In this document: positions 1 to 6,157 of the stretch, one piece after another
How the letters are laid out: each line of letters opens with the position of its first letter
Numbering within the stretch: the first letter of the stretch is position 1
Source: Prevotellaceae bacterium UBA2718
GTDB taxonomy: Bacteria; Bacteroidota; Bacteroidia; Bacteroidales; Bacteroidaceae
Direction: 5' to 3'
Length of the DNA stretch: 7,349 nt
Assembly (NCBI GenBank): GCA_002353975.1
Contig: DEKQ01000016.1
Location: forward strand, 1-7,349
Notes under the pieces: model-generated
What the model was told of the DNA's origin: nothing
Seen by the model: only the letters and a program-made list of their open reading frames with translations
Databases searched by the model: none
Program-made: the position numbers and the translations under genes

Positions 1-1158
1 CCGATGGGTGTAGCGACGCAGAACGAGGAGCTGCGCAAGCATTTCATGGGTAAGGTGGACCATCTTGTGAACTATTTCACCTTCCTCGCTGAGGAGGTGC
101 GCGAGTATCTGGCTCGGATGGGATACCGTTCCCTGAACGACATCATAGGACACACGGAGCTCATTACCACTCCTCGCGCAGATGAAAACGACCACGAATC
201 ACACGAATTTCACGGATTAACAAATGGTAATCATAATTCTCAATTAGGCTTTGACTTCTCGCGCTTGCTCTGCAAGGAGGATGGCATTCTGCGTCATGAC
301 CGTGATGTGGAGCGTGATTTCTCTGGCATCCTCGACATTCAGATGCTCAAGGCGGCACAGCCGGCCATAGAGAACGGGACGGAGGTGAACCTCGACTACA
401 CCATAAAGAACACCGACCGCGCAGCGGGCACAATGCTCTCTGGAGCTATCGCCAAGCGCTATGGCGGTGAGGGATTGCCCGATGACACCATACAGGTGAA
501 GTTCAAAGGCTCTGCCGGACAGTCTTTCGGCGCCTTCCTCATGCACGGTGTCAGCTTCAAACTGGAGGGTGAGAGCAATGACTATTTTGCCAAAGGCCTC
601 TCCGGCGGGCGCATAGCCATCCTGCCACCGGTGCGTAGTGACTTCAGCGCAGAGGATAATATCATTGCCGGTAACACAGGTCTCTATGGTGCGACAAGTG
701 GCGAACTCTACGTAAACGGTAAGGTCGGTGAGCGTTTCGGTGTCAGAAACTCAGGTGCCATCGCCGTGATAGAGGGCGCAGGCGACCATTGCTGTGAGTA
801 TATGACAGGCGGTCGCGTGGTAGTATTGGGCGAGACCGGACGCAACTTCGCTGCCGGCATGAGTGGCGGTGTGGCATACGTGTGGGACAAGAACCACAAC
901 TTTGACTATTACTGCAACATGGATATGGTGGAGATAAACCTTGTGGAGGAGACGCAATACCGCAAGGAACTGCATGAACTCATAAGGCAACACTACCTAT
1001 ACACGGGCTCAAAGCTGGCCCGCACCATGCTCGATGACTGGCAGCGGTACGTGGAGGAGTTTATCCAGGTAGTGCCGATAGAGTATAAGCGCGTGTTGCA
1101 CGAGGAGCAGATGAAGAAGCTGCAGCAGAAGATAGCAGATGTACAGAGAGACTATTAA
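1..1158 (+). CDS. gltB: Glutamate synthase large (alpha) subunit, C-terminal part; 5' end outside window
   Basis: Large subunit of NADPH-dependent glutamate synthase (GOGAT), a cytosolic enzyme that with GltD converts glutamine plus 2-oxoglutarate to two glutamates. The first codon (ccg, Pro) is in frame with ATG at 4, and P-M-G-V-A-T-Q-N-E-E-L-R-K is the internal segment that follows the 3Fe-4S cysteines, so the ATG is not the start. Only about 385 codons of a protein usually near 1500 residues are present. The end of the FMN synthase domain (about 1-165) is followed by the C-terminal GXGXG beta-helix domain, with glycine-rich repeats from about 600 to 890 (SGGRIAILPP, GATSGELYVNGKVG, TGGRVVVLGETG, AGMSGGVAYVWD). 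The glutaminase and most of the FMN domain lie upstream, unseen. Codons at about 178-249 form an AT-rich, repeat-like insert between the two domains. The identification is firm. Confidence 0.96.
   Translation, partial: PMGVATQNEELRKHFMGKVDHLVNYFTFLAEEVREYLARMGYRSLNDIIGHTELITTPRADENDHESHEFHGLTNGNHNSQLGFDFSRLLCKEDGILRHDRDVERDFSGILDIQMLKAAQPAIENGTEVNLDYTIKNTDRAAGTMLSGAIAKRYGGEGLPDDTIQVKFKGSAGQSFGAFLMHGVSFKLEGESNDYFAKGLSGGRIAILPPVRSDFSAEDNIIAGNTGLYGATSGELYVNGKVGERFGVRNSGAIAVIEGAGDHCCEYMTGGRVVVLGETGRNFAAGMSGGVAYVWDKNHNFDYYCNMDMVEINLVEETQYRKELHELIRQHYLYTGSKLARTMLDDWQRYVEEFIQVVPIEYKRVLHEEQMKKLQQKIADVQRDY
193..219 (+). repeat. Three tandem 9-bp units (CACGAATNN type) inside gltB
   Basis: Three consecutive 9-bp units, CACGAATCA, CACGAATTT and CACGGATTA, begin at 193, 202 and 211. 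Because 9 is a multiple of 3, each unit encodes a His-first tripeptide (HES, HEF, HGL). The surrounding 70 nt (181-250) are about 36% G+C by my count, clearly poorer than the flanking gltB sequence. The CACGAATTA/CACGAATTT motif is one I know as a common intergenic repeat in Bacteroidetes; that is recollection, not a search. It lies in the linker between the FMN and GXGXG domains, where extra residues would be tolerated. Confidence 0.8.
227..249 (+). repeat. Heptamer-type repeat inside gltB sharing a 15-mer with the pyrG-asnB spacer
   Basis: GTAATCATAATTCTC at 227-241 recurs exactly at 4370-4384 in the non-coding spacer before asnB, in the same orientation. Read in 7-bp units, the gltB copy is AATCATA (229-235), ATTCTCA (236-242) and ATTAGGC (243-249), the same style as the spacer heptamers. 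In gltB it encodes roughly N-H-N-S-Q-L-G. The block directly follows the 9-bp repeat, so two repeat families are joined in one coding insert. Confidence 0.75.
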
Positions 1159-1194
1159 AGATAGAAACCACGTAAAACTGAAAAGTTAAATACA

Positions 1195-2553
1195 ATGGGA
1201 AACCCTAAAGCATTTTTGGATATAGCGCGGCAAGAGGCCGGCTATCGTCCTGTGAACGATAGAATACATGACTACGGCGAGGTGGAGCAGACGCTCAATG
1301 CGAAGGATCGTCGGCAGCAGGCATCGCGCTGTATGGACTGCGGTGTGCCATTCTGCCACTGGGCTTGCCCGCTCGGCAATAAGGCTCCGGAGTGGAACGA
1401 TGCGCTTTATAAAGGTGATTGGGAGCTGGCGTATCAGCTGCTTTCAGATACAAACCCCTTCCCTGAGTTTACCGGACGCATCTGTCCGGCGCTCTGTGAG
1501 AAGGCCTGCGTGCTGAATCTCTATAACCATGAGCCTACTACCAACCGTGAGAATGAGTGCGCAATAGTCGAGGGAGCATTCCGTGAAGGTTATATTACCG
1601 TGCATCACCCAAAGAGAAACGGCAAGCGCGTGGCTGTGGTGGGAGCCGGACCGGCTGGTCTGGCAGCTGCCAATGAGCTGAACCTGATGGGATATGAGGT
1701 GACGGTGATAGAGAAGAACGAGGCAGCAGGAGGTCTGTTGCGCTATGGCATACCAAACTTCAAGCTGAACAAAGCCGTGATAGACCGCCGGATAGCATTG
1801 CTGGAAGAAGAGGGAATCACGTTCCGCTTTGGCGAAAATGTTGAGAGTGCAGCGGTAATACCACAGCTATCAGAACAGTATGATGCTGTCGTCATCGCTA
1901 CCGGCACTCCTACGGCACGCGACTTGAAGGCTCCTGGCAGGGAGCTGAAGGGTGTGCACTTCGCCCTCGAGCTGCTGTCACAGCAGAACCGTGTGCTTGC
2001 CGGAGTGGAGTTTACGAAGGATGAGCGCATAACGGCAAAGGGAAAAGACGTGCTTGTCATTGGTGGCGGCGACACCGGAAGCGACTGTATAGGCACGGCA
2101 CACAGGCAGGGAGCGAAGAGCGTGACGCAGATAGAGATAATGCCAAAGCCGCCAGTGGGACCAGAAGATCCGAATAATCCGTGGCCAAACTTCCCACGGA
2201 CATTCAAGACAACATCAAGCCATGAGGAGGGATGCACCCGCAGATGGAACATAAATACGCTGGAGTTTCTGGGTGAAGGCGGCAGGCTGACAGGCGTAAA
2301 GGTTCAGGAAATCGACTGGAAACCTAATCCGGAAGGAGGCCGCCCGCTGATGGTAGAGAAGGGAAAACCGGAAGTAATAAAGGCTGAACTGGTGTTGCTG
2401 GCAATGGGATTTCTAAAGCCCGAGCATCCCGAATACCCAGAAAATGTCTTCGTTTGCGGTGATGCCGCATCGGGCGCCTCGCTCGTTGTGCGTGCCATGG
2501 CAAGTGGAAAGGAAGCTGCCAAGAAGGTAGATGCTTATTGTAATAAGGTATAA
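1195..2553 (+). CDS. gltD: Glutamate synthase small (beta) subunit
   Basis: FAD- and Fe-S-containing subunit that takes electrons from NADPH and passes them to GltB. It has 452 residues. The N-terminal cluster cysteines are C46, C49, C54, C58 and C97, C101, C105. The FAD fingerprint V-A-V-V-G-A-G-P-A-G is at 146-155, the NADPH-site glycine motif V-L-V-I-G-G-G-D-T-G at 286-295, and a second FAD contact C-G-D-A-A-S-G from 421. The start MGNPKAFLDIAR matches the family N-terminus; it lies 36 nt after the gltB stop behind A-rich sequence with no clear Shine-Dalgarno, as is usual in Bacteroidetes. Between LLAMGF and VFVCGD only 11 residues are present, about 25 fewer than I recall for the E. coli protein (472 aa), probably a lineage-typical short loop. 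It is almost certainly co-transcribed with gltB. No repeat insert is seen, unlike in the four neighbouring genes. Confidence 0.97.
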   Translation: MGNPKAFLDIARQEAGYRPVNDRIHDYGEVEQTLNAKDRRQQASRCMDCGVPFCHWACPLGNKAPEWNDALYKGDWELAYQLLSDTNPFPEFTGRICPALCEKACVLNLYNHEPTTNRENECAIVEGAFREGYITVHHPKRNGKRVAVVGAGPAGLAAANELNLMGYEVTVIEKNEAAGGLLRYGIPNFKLNKAVIDRRIALLEEEGITFRFGENVESAAVIPQLSEQYDAVVIATGTPTARDLKAPGRELKGVHFALELLSQQNRVLAGVEFTKDERITAKGKDVLVIGGGDTGSDCIGTAHRQGAKSVTQIEIMPKPPVGPEDPNNPWPNFPRTFKTTSSHEEGCTRRWNINTLEFLGEGGRLTGVKVQEIDWKPNPEGGRPLMVEKGKPEVIKAELVLLAMGFLKPEHPEYPENVFVCGDAASGASLVVRAMASGKEAAKKVDAYCNKV

Positions 2554-2619
2554 TTCGCAATGCATCATTCATAATTAATAAATGTTTAATGCATCATTCG
2601 CAATGCATAGTTCTTAATT
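2553..2619 (+). repeat. Heptamer-phased repeat filling the gltD-pyrG spacer
   Basis: The whole 66-nt gap can be read as 7-bp units beginning with the last A of the gltD stop codon: ATTCGCA (2553), ATGCATC (2560), ATTCATA (2567), ATTAATA (2574), one extra A at 2581, then ATGTTTA (2582), ATGCATC (2589), ATTCGCA (2596), ATGCATA (2603), GTTCTTA (2610), ending in ATT before the pyrG ATG. The 13-mer ATTCGCAATGCAT occurs at 2553-2565 and again at 2596-2608, and AATGCATCATTC occurs at 2559-2570 and 2588-2599. No terminator-like GC hairpin or clear Bacteroidetes promoter (TTTG/TANNTTTG) is visible. Confidence 0.8.
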
Positions 2620-4317
2620 ATGACGTCAACAAAGTATATATTCGTGACGGGCGGTGTGGTGTCATCGTTGGGAAAGGGCATCATTTCGGCCTCAATAGGA
2701 AAGCTGTTGCAGGCTCGGGGATATAAGATTACCATACAGAAGTTTGACCCTTACATCAACATCGACCCCGGAACGCTGAACCCTTACGAGCATGGAGAGT
2801 GCTATGTGACGGCAGACGGCATGGAGACCGACCTGGACTTGGGCCACTACGAACGCTTCACGGGCATCGAAACTACGCGCCATAACTCTCAGACCACAGG
2901 CCGTATCTACCAGGCTGTCATTGACAAGGAGAGGCGCGGGGACTACCTGGGGCACACGATACAGGTGGTTCCGCATATCACCGATGAGATAAAGCGACGC
3001 ATCAAGCACCTTGCCACCGTTGATGATAACGCCCAACACGGCTGTCCGGACTTTATTATTACCGAGATAGGCGGCACTATTGGCGATATAGAGAGCGCCC
3101 CGTTTCTGGAGGCTATAAGGCAGTTGAAGTGGGAACTGGGCTGCGATGCCGTAAGCGTACACCTGACATACGTGCCCTATCTCAAGGCTGCCGGCGAGCT
3201 GAAGACTAAGCCTACGCAGCACAGCGTAAAGGAATTGCAGGCGGCAGGAATACAACCGGACATACTCATACTTAGGACAGAGAAGCATTTGGATGACAAT
3301 CTGCGCAGCAAAGTGGCCGGATTCTGTAATGTTGACCTTGAGTGCGTGATACAGAGCGAGGACCTGGACAGCATCTACGAGGTGCCGGTCAACATGCAGA
3401 AACAAGGTCTTGATGCTGTAATCTTGCGCAAGATGGGCATCCCTGTGGGCGAGACACCCAAGCTCGGACCGTGGAATAAGTTCCTGGAGCTGCGCCGAAA
3501 GTCCAAGGATGTGGTGCGAATAGGACTTGTGGGCAAGTATGACCTGCAGGACGCGTATAAGAGTATCAGCGAGAGCCTTAGTCATGCTGCGACATATAAT
3601 AACAGAAAGCTGGAGCTCACCTTCATCAATTCGGAGGTGGAAGACCGTTCGGCATTCATGGAAAGACTGAAGGAACAGGACGGCTTGGTAATATGTCCCG
3701 GCTTCGGGCAGCGTGGTACGGAGGGCAAAATCCTCGCTGCGCAGTATGCAAGGGAGAATAATGTGCCGTGCTTCGGCATCTGTCTCGGTATGCAGATGAT
3801 GGTGATAGAGTTTGCCCGCAATGTGCTGAACCTGAGTGATGCCAACAGTACAGAGATGAGTACCTACGTCAATCCTTGCAGGCAGAACGGTGCCTGCAGT
3901 AATTCGGGCAGGTCGAAAAAGGGTCAGATGAGCCCCGACAGCATCACGACAGCTAATGTGATAGACCTGATGGAGGAGCAGAAGGACGTCTCTCAGATGG
4001 GCGGCACGATGAGACTCGGGGCATACGACTGCGAACTGACGCAGAAGTCAAAGGTCGCCGGCATCTATGGCGAGACGCTAATCCGCGAGCGACACCGCCA
4101 TCGCTATGAGTTCAATAACCGCTATCTGGAGCAGTTTGAGGCCGCCGGAATGAAGTGCGTGGGGCGAAATCCTGCCTCAGACCTGGTGGAGATTGTTGAG
4201 ATTCCAAAGCTGAAGTGGTACATCGGCACCCAGTTTCACCCTGAATACCAGAGCACGGTATTGCAGCCTCACCCGCTGTTCATGGACTTCATAAAGGCTG
4301 CTAAAGCCAATAAGTGA
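2620..4317 (+). CDS. pyrG: CTP synthase (glutamine-hydrolysing)
   Basis: Converts UTP, ATP and glutamine to CTP, the last step of pyrimidine nucleotide synthesis, in the cytosol. It has 565 residues against 545 in E. coli. The N-terminal amidoligase domain starts K-Y-I-F-V-T-G-G-V-V-S-S-L-G-K-G (P-loop-like, 5-20), followed by KFDPYINIDPGTLNPYEHGE and GGTIGDIES. The C-terminal class I glutaminase domain has nucleophile C388 (FGICLGMQ), HRHRYEFN, and catalytic H540 and E542 (QFHPE). The start MTSTKYIFVTGG fits the family. Between A-N-S-T-E-M (408-413) and V-I-D-L-M (from 447) lie 33 residues where I recall about 7-9 in Bacteroides homologues, so roughly 24-26 are extra. Catalytic residues are intact and the enzyme should be active. 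The spacers on both sides are repetitive, so whether it shares a transcript with gltBD and asnB is undecided. Confidence 0.97.
   Translation: MTSTKYIFVTGGVVSSLGKGIISASIGKLLQARGYKITIQKFDPYINIDPGTLNPYEHGECYVTADGMETDLDLGHYERFTGIETTRHNSQTTGRIYQAVIDKERRGDYLGHTIQVVPHITDEIKRRIKHLATVDDNAQHGCPDFIITEIGGTIGDIESAPFLEAIRQLKWELGCDAVSVHLTYVPYLKAAGELKTKPTQHSVKELQAAGIQPDILILRTEKHLDDNLRSKVAGFCNVDLECVIQSEDLDSIYEVPVNMQKQGLDAVILRKMGIPVGETPKLGPWNKFLELRRKSKDVVRIGLVGKYDLQDAYKSISESLSHAATYNNRKLELTFINSEVEDRSAFMERLKEQDGLVICPGFGQRGTEGKILAAQYARENNVPCFGICLGMQMMVIEFARNVLNLSDANSTEMSTYVNPCRQNGACSNSGRSKKGQMSPDSITTANVIDLMEEQKDVSQMGGTMRLGAYDCELTQKSKVAGIYGETLIRERHRHRYEFNNRYLEQFEAAGMKCVGRNPASDLVEIVEIPKLKWYIGTQFHPEYQSTVLQPHPLFMDFIKAAKANK
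3859..3957 (+). repeat. Insert in pyrG of about 24-26 extra codons with a perfect 8-bp inverted repeat
   Basis: Codons 414-446 encode a Ser/Asn/Gly/Cys-rich, low-complexity stretch absent from PyrG as I know it. Inside it, TGCAGGCA (3877-3884) and TGCCTGCA (3891-3898) are exact reverse complements around a 6-nt loop (gaacgg). The frame stays open. The insert lies in the glutaminase domain between the nucleophile C388 and the catalytic H540, at a site where homologues vary in length. The exact borders cannot be set without an alignment; positions are the outer limits. Labelled repeat because of the palindrome; no second copy is present in this window. Confidence 0.55.
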
Positions 4318-4414
4318 ATTAATAATGATGAATTCAAAATTCAAAATTAGCTGGTGCGGCGGCTCTTCTGTAATCATAATTCTCGATTTCTTAATTCTTA
4401 ATTCTTAATTTGAA
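4318..4414 (+). repeat. Heptamer-phased repeat in the pyrG-asnB spacer
   Basis: Immediately after the pyrG stop the sequence reads as 7-bp units: ATTAATA (4318), ATGATGA (4325), ATTCAAA (4332), ATTCAAA (4339), ATTAGCT (4346). A GC-rich block at 4353-4371 interrupts. Units then resume with AATCATA (4372), ATTCTCG (4379), an 8-nt unit at 4386, ATTCTTA (4394), ATTCTTA (4401) and ATTTGAA (4408). Read in another phase, TTCTTAA occurs three times in perfect tandem at 4388-4408. The 15-mer at 4370-4384 is identical to 227-241 in gltB. I see no hairpin terminator; the last 9 nt before asnB are AT-only apart from one C. Confidence 0.8.
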
Positions 4415-4423
4415 ATATATATC

Positions 4424-6157
4424 ATGTGTGGAATAGTTGGAATATTCAATATCAAAGAGCAAAGTGATGCGCTGAGGCAGAAGGCCCTGCGCATGAGTCA
4501 GAAGATACGTCATCGCGGTCCGGACTGGAGCGGCATCCATTGCGGCAAGTCTGCCATCCTGGCGCATGAACGTCTGTCAATAGTAGATCCCGAGAGCGGC
4601 AAGCAACCGCTCTTCTCACCCGACTGCAAGCAGGTGCTTGCAGTGAACGGCGAGATATACAACCATCAGGAAATACGCAGGGAATATGCTGAATATCAGT
4701 TCCAGACGGGCAGCGACTGTGAGGTTATCCTTGCGCTATATAGAAGCATCGCCGCCTCTCTCCCTGCCGGAAAGGAAGCCTCCTCAGGTGAGGCTACCGT
4801 TCCATGCGGCTCTTCTCAGGGCATCATCTCTATGCTTGAGCGCCTTAGCGGCATATTCGCCTTTGCCCTCTATGACGAGGAGAGGGACGAATTCCTCATT
4901 GCCCGTGACCCTATCGGCGTCATACCTCTTTATATAGGATATGACAGCGACGGCAAAGTCTATGTTGCTTCCGAGCTGAAAGCCCTCGAAGGGCAGTGCG
5001 AACGCTATGAGCCATTCCTGCCGGGGCATTACTATTGGAGCCGCGAGCCGGGCATGAAGAGGTACTATCGACGTGACTGGATGGACTATGATGCCGTCAA
5101 GGACAATGCTGCCAACAGCGAGGATATCCGTCAGGGACTGCGCCAGGCGGTGAAGCGGCAGCTGATGAGCGATGTGCCATACGGCGTATTGCTCTCCGGC
5201 GGACTGGACTCGAGCATCATCTCAGCCGTTGCTGAGCGTTATTCGGAGAACCGCATAGAGGACGACGGCAAGTCAAAAGCCTGGTGGCCGCGCCTGCATT
5301 CATTCGCGGTGGGACTGAAAGGAGCCCCCGACCTTGAGAAGGCACGCCTCGTGGCAGAGCATATCGGTACCGTGCACCATGAGATAAACTACACCATTCA
5401 GGAGGGATTGGATGCCATTCGCGATGTGATATACTTCATAGAGACATACGATGTGACCACCGTCCGTGCCTCCACGCCTATGTATCTCCTTGCCCGTGTC
5501 ATCAAGTCGATGGGCATTAAGATGGTGCTCTCAGGCGAGGGAGCCGATGAAATCTTCGGCGGATACCTCTATTTCCACAAGGCTCCAAGTGCCAAGGAGT
5601 TCCATGATGAGACCGTGCGCAAGCTCTCCAAGCTCCACATGTACGACTGTCTGCGTGCCAACAAGAGCCTTTCGGCGTGGGGAGTGGAGGGGCGTGTGCC
5701 CATGCTCGACAAGGAATTTCTTGACATAGCAATGCGTCTGAACCCCGAAGCTAAGATGTGCCCGGGCAAAACAATAGAGAAACGTATTCTGCGTGAGGCA
5801 TTTCAGGATATGTTGCCCGAGGAGATAGCATGGCGACAGAAGGAGCAGTTCAGCGATGGAGTAGGGTATTCGTGGATAGATACGCTCAAGGCCATCACGT
5901 CGGCAGCCGTCAGCGACGAGCAGATGGCACATGCCGCAGAGCGTTTCCCCATCAACACGCCGCTCAACAAGGAGGAGTATTACTACCGCAGCATCTTTGC
6001 CGAGCACTTCCCCAGCGACTCTGCAGCCCGCAGCGTGCCGCAGGAAGCCAGTGTGGCATGCTCTACGGCGATAGCGCGTGAGTGGGACGAGGCATTCAAG
6101 AAACTTAATGACCCGAGCGGTCGCGCCGTCAGCGGCGTTCATGAACAGGCATACTGA
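4424..6157 (+). CDS. asnB: Asparagine synthase B (glutamine-hydrolysing)
   Basis: Makes asparagine from aspartate, ATP and glutamine in the cytosol. It has 577 residues; E. coli AsnB is 554. The N-terminal class II glutaminase domain begins M-C-G-I-V-G-I-F, with Cys2 the nucleophile once Met is removed, and contains RHRGPDWSG, AHERLSIVD, NGEIYNH and GSDCEVILALY. The synthetase domain has the ATP pyrophosphatase loop S-G-G-L-D-S from S258, then VLSGEGADEIFGGY, SAWGVEGRVP and the C-terminal end DPSGRAVSGVHEQAY. Sequence matches the E. coli-type enzyme along its whole length except for about 24 extra codons at 108-131, which account for nearly all of the length difference. The start is fixed by the need for Cys2. 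It follows a 106-nt repeat-rich spacer and is coupled to the purF-like gene by a TGATG stop/start overlap. Confidence 0.97.
   Translation: MCGIVGIFNIKEQSDALRQKALRMSQKIRHRGPDWSGIHCGKSAILAHERLSIVDPESGKQPLFSPDCKQVLAVNGEIYNHQEIRREYAEYQFQTGSDCEVILALYRSIAASLPAGKEASSGEATVPCGSSQGIISMLERLSGIFAFALYDEERDEFLIARDPIGVIPLYIGYDSDGKVYVASELKALEGQCERYEPFLPGHYYWSREPGMKRYYRRDWMDYDAVKDNAANSEDIRQGLRQAVKRQLMSDVPYGVLLSGGLDSSIISAVAERYSENRIEDDGKSKAWWPRLHSFAVGLKGAPDLEKARLVAEHIGTVHHEINYTIQEGLDAIRDVIYFIETYDVTTVRASTPMYLLARVIKSMGIKMVLSGEGADEIFGGYLYFHKAPSAKEFHDETVRKLSKLHMYDCLRANKSLSAWGVEGRVPMLDKEFLDIAMRLNPEAKMCPGKTIEKRILREAFQDMLPEEIAWRQKEQFSDGVGYSWIDTLKAITSAAVSDEQMAHAAERFPINTPLNKEEYYYRSIFAEHFPSDSAARSVPQEASVACSTAIAREWDEAFKKLNDPSGRAVSGVHEQAY
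4745..4816 (+). repeat. Insert in asnB of about 24 extra codons with an inverted repeat
   Basis: Relative to E. coli AsnB as I recall it (about 12 residues between ALY and the G-M-F-A-F-A-L motif), this protein has about 36. The extra residues, roughly 108-131, are rich in Ala, Ser and Gly. AGCCTC (4777-4782) and GAGGCT (4790-4795) form a perfect 6-bp inverted repeat with a 7-nt loop; alternatively CCTCA and TGAGG (4782-4793) can pair. The insert is in the glutaminase domain between a helix and a conserved strand. It ends with GCGGCTCTTCT (4806-4816), which also occurs at 4359-4369 in the upstream spacer; at 11 nt that match may be chance. Confidence 0.5.

Noticed and set aside
4..6. ATG at position 4 as the start of a short gltB-like gene
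   Set aside because: The preceding codon is Pro in frame, and the sequence is the internal segment after the Fe-S cysteines of GltB, so the gene simply continues upstream.
1178..1189. AACT/AGTT inverted repeat in the gltB-gltD spacer
   Set aside because: A 4-bp stem in AT-rich sequence without a U-run is not a credible terminator or attenuator between two subunits of one enzyme.
2692..3585. Long open frame of 297 codons on the - strand
   Set aside because: It lies wholly antisense to conserved pyrG coding sequence, and its translation has no recognisable motif; it is a by-product of codon use on the other strand.
4359..4369. 11-mer GCGGCTCTTCT shared with the asnB insert at 4806-4816 as proof of common origin
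   Set aside because: A chance match of this length is plausible at this window size, and a related 10-mer GCTCTTCTCA also occurs in ordinary asnB coding sequence near 4609; kept only as a weak hint.
4405..4412. Possible Bacteroidetes -7 promoter box TTAATTTG before asnB
   Set aside because: It has one mismatch to TANNTTTG, no TTTG box at proper distance upstream, and only 11 nt to the ATG; it is explained by the heptamer repeat.
5531..6142. Open frame of 203 codons on the - strand
   Set aside because: Antisense to conserved asnB sequence up to its C-terminus, with no family resemblance.
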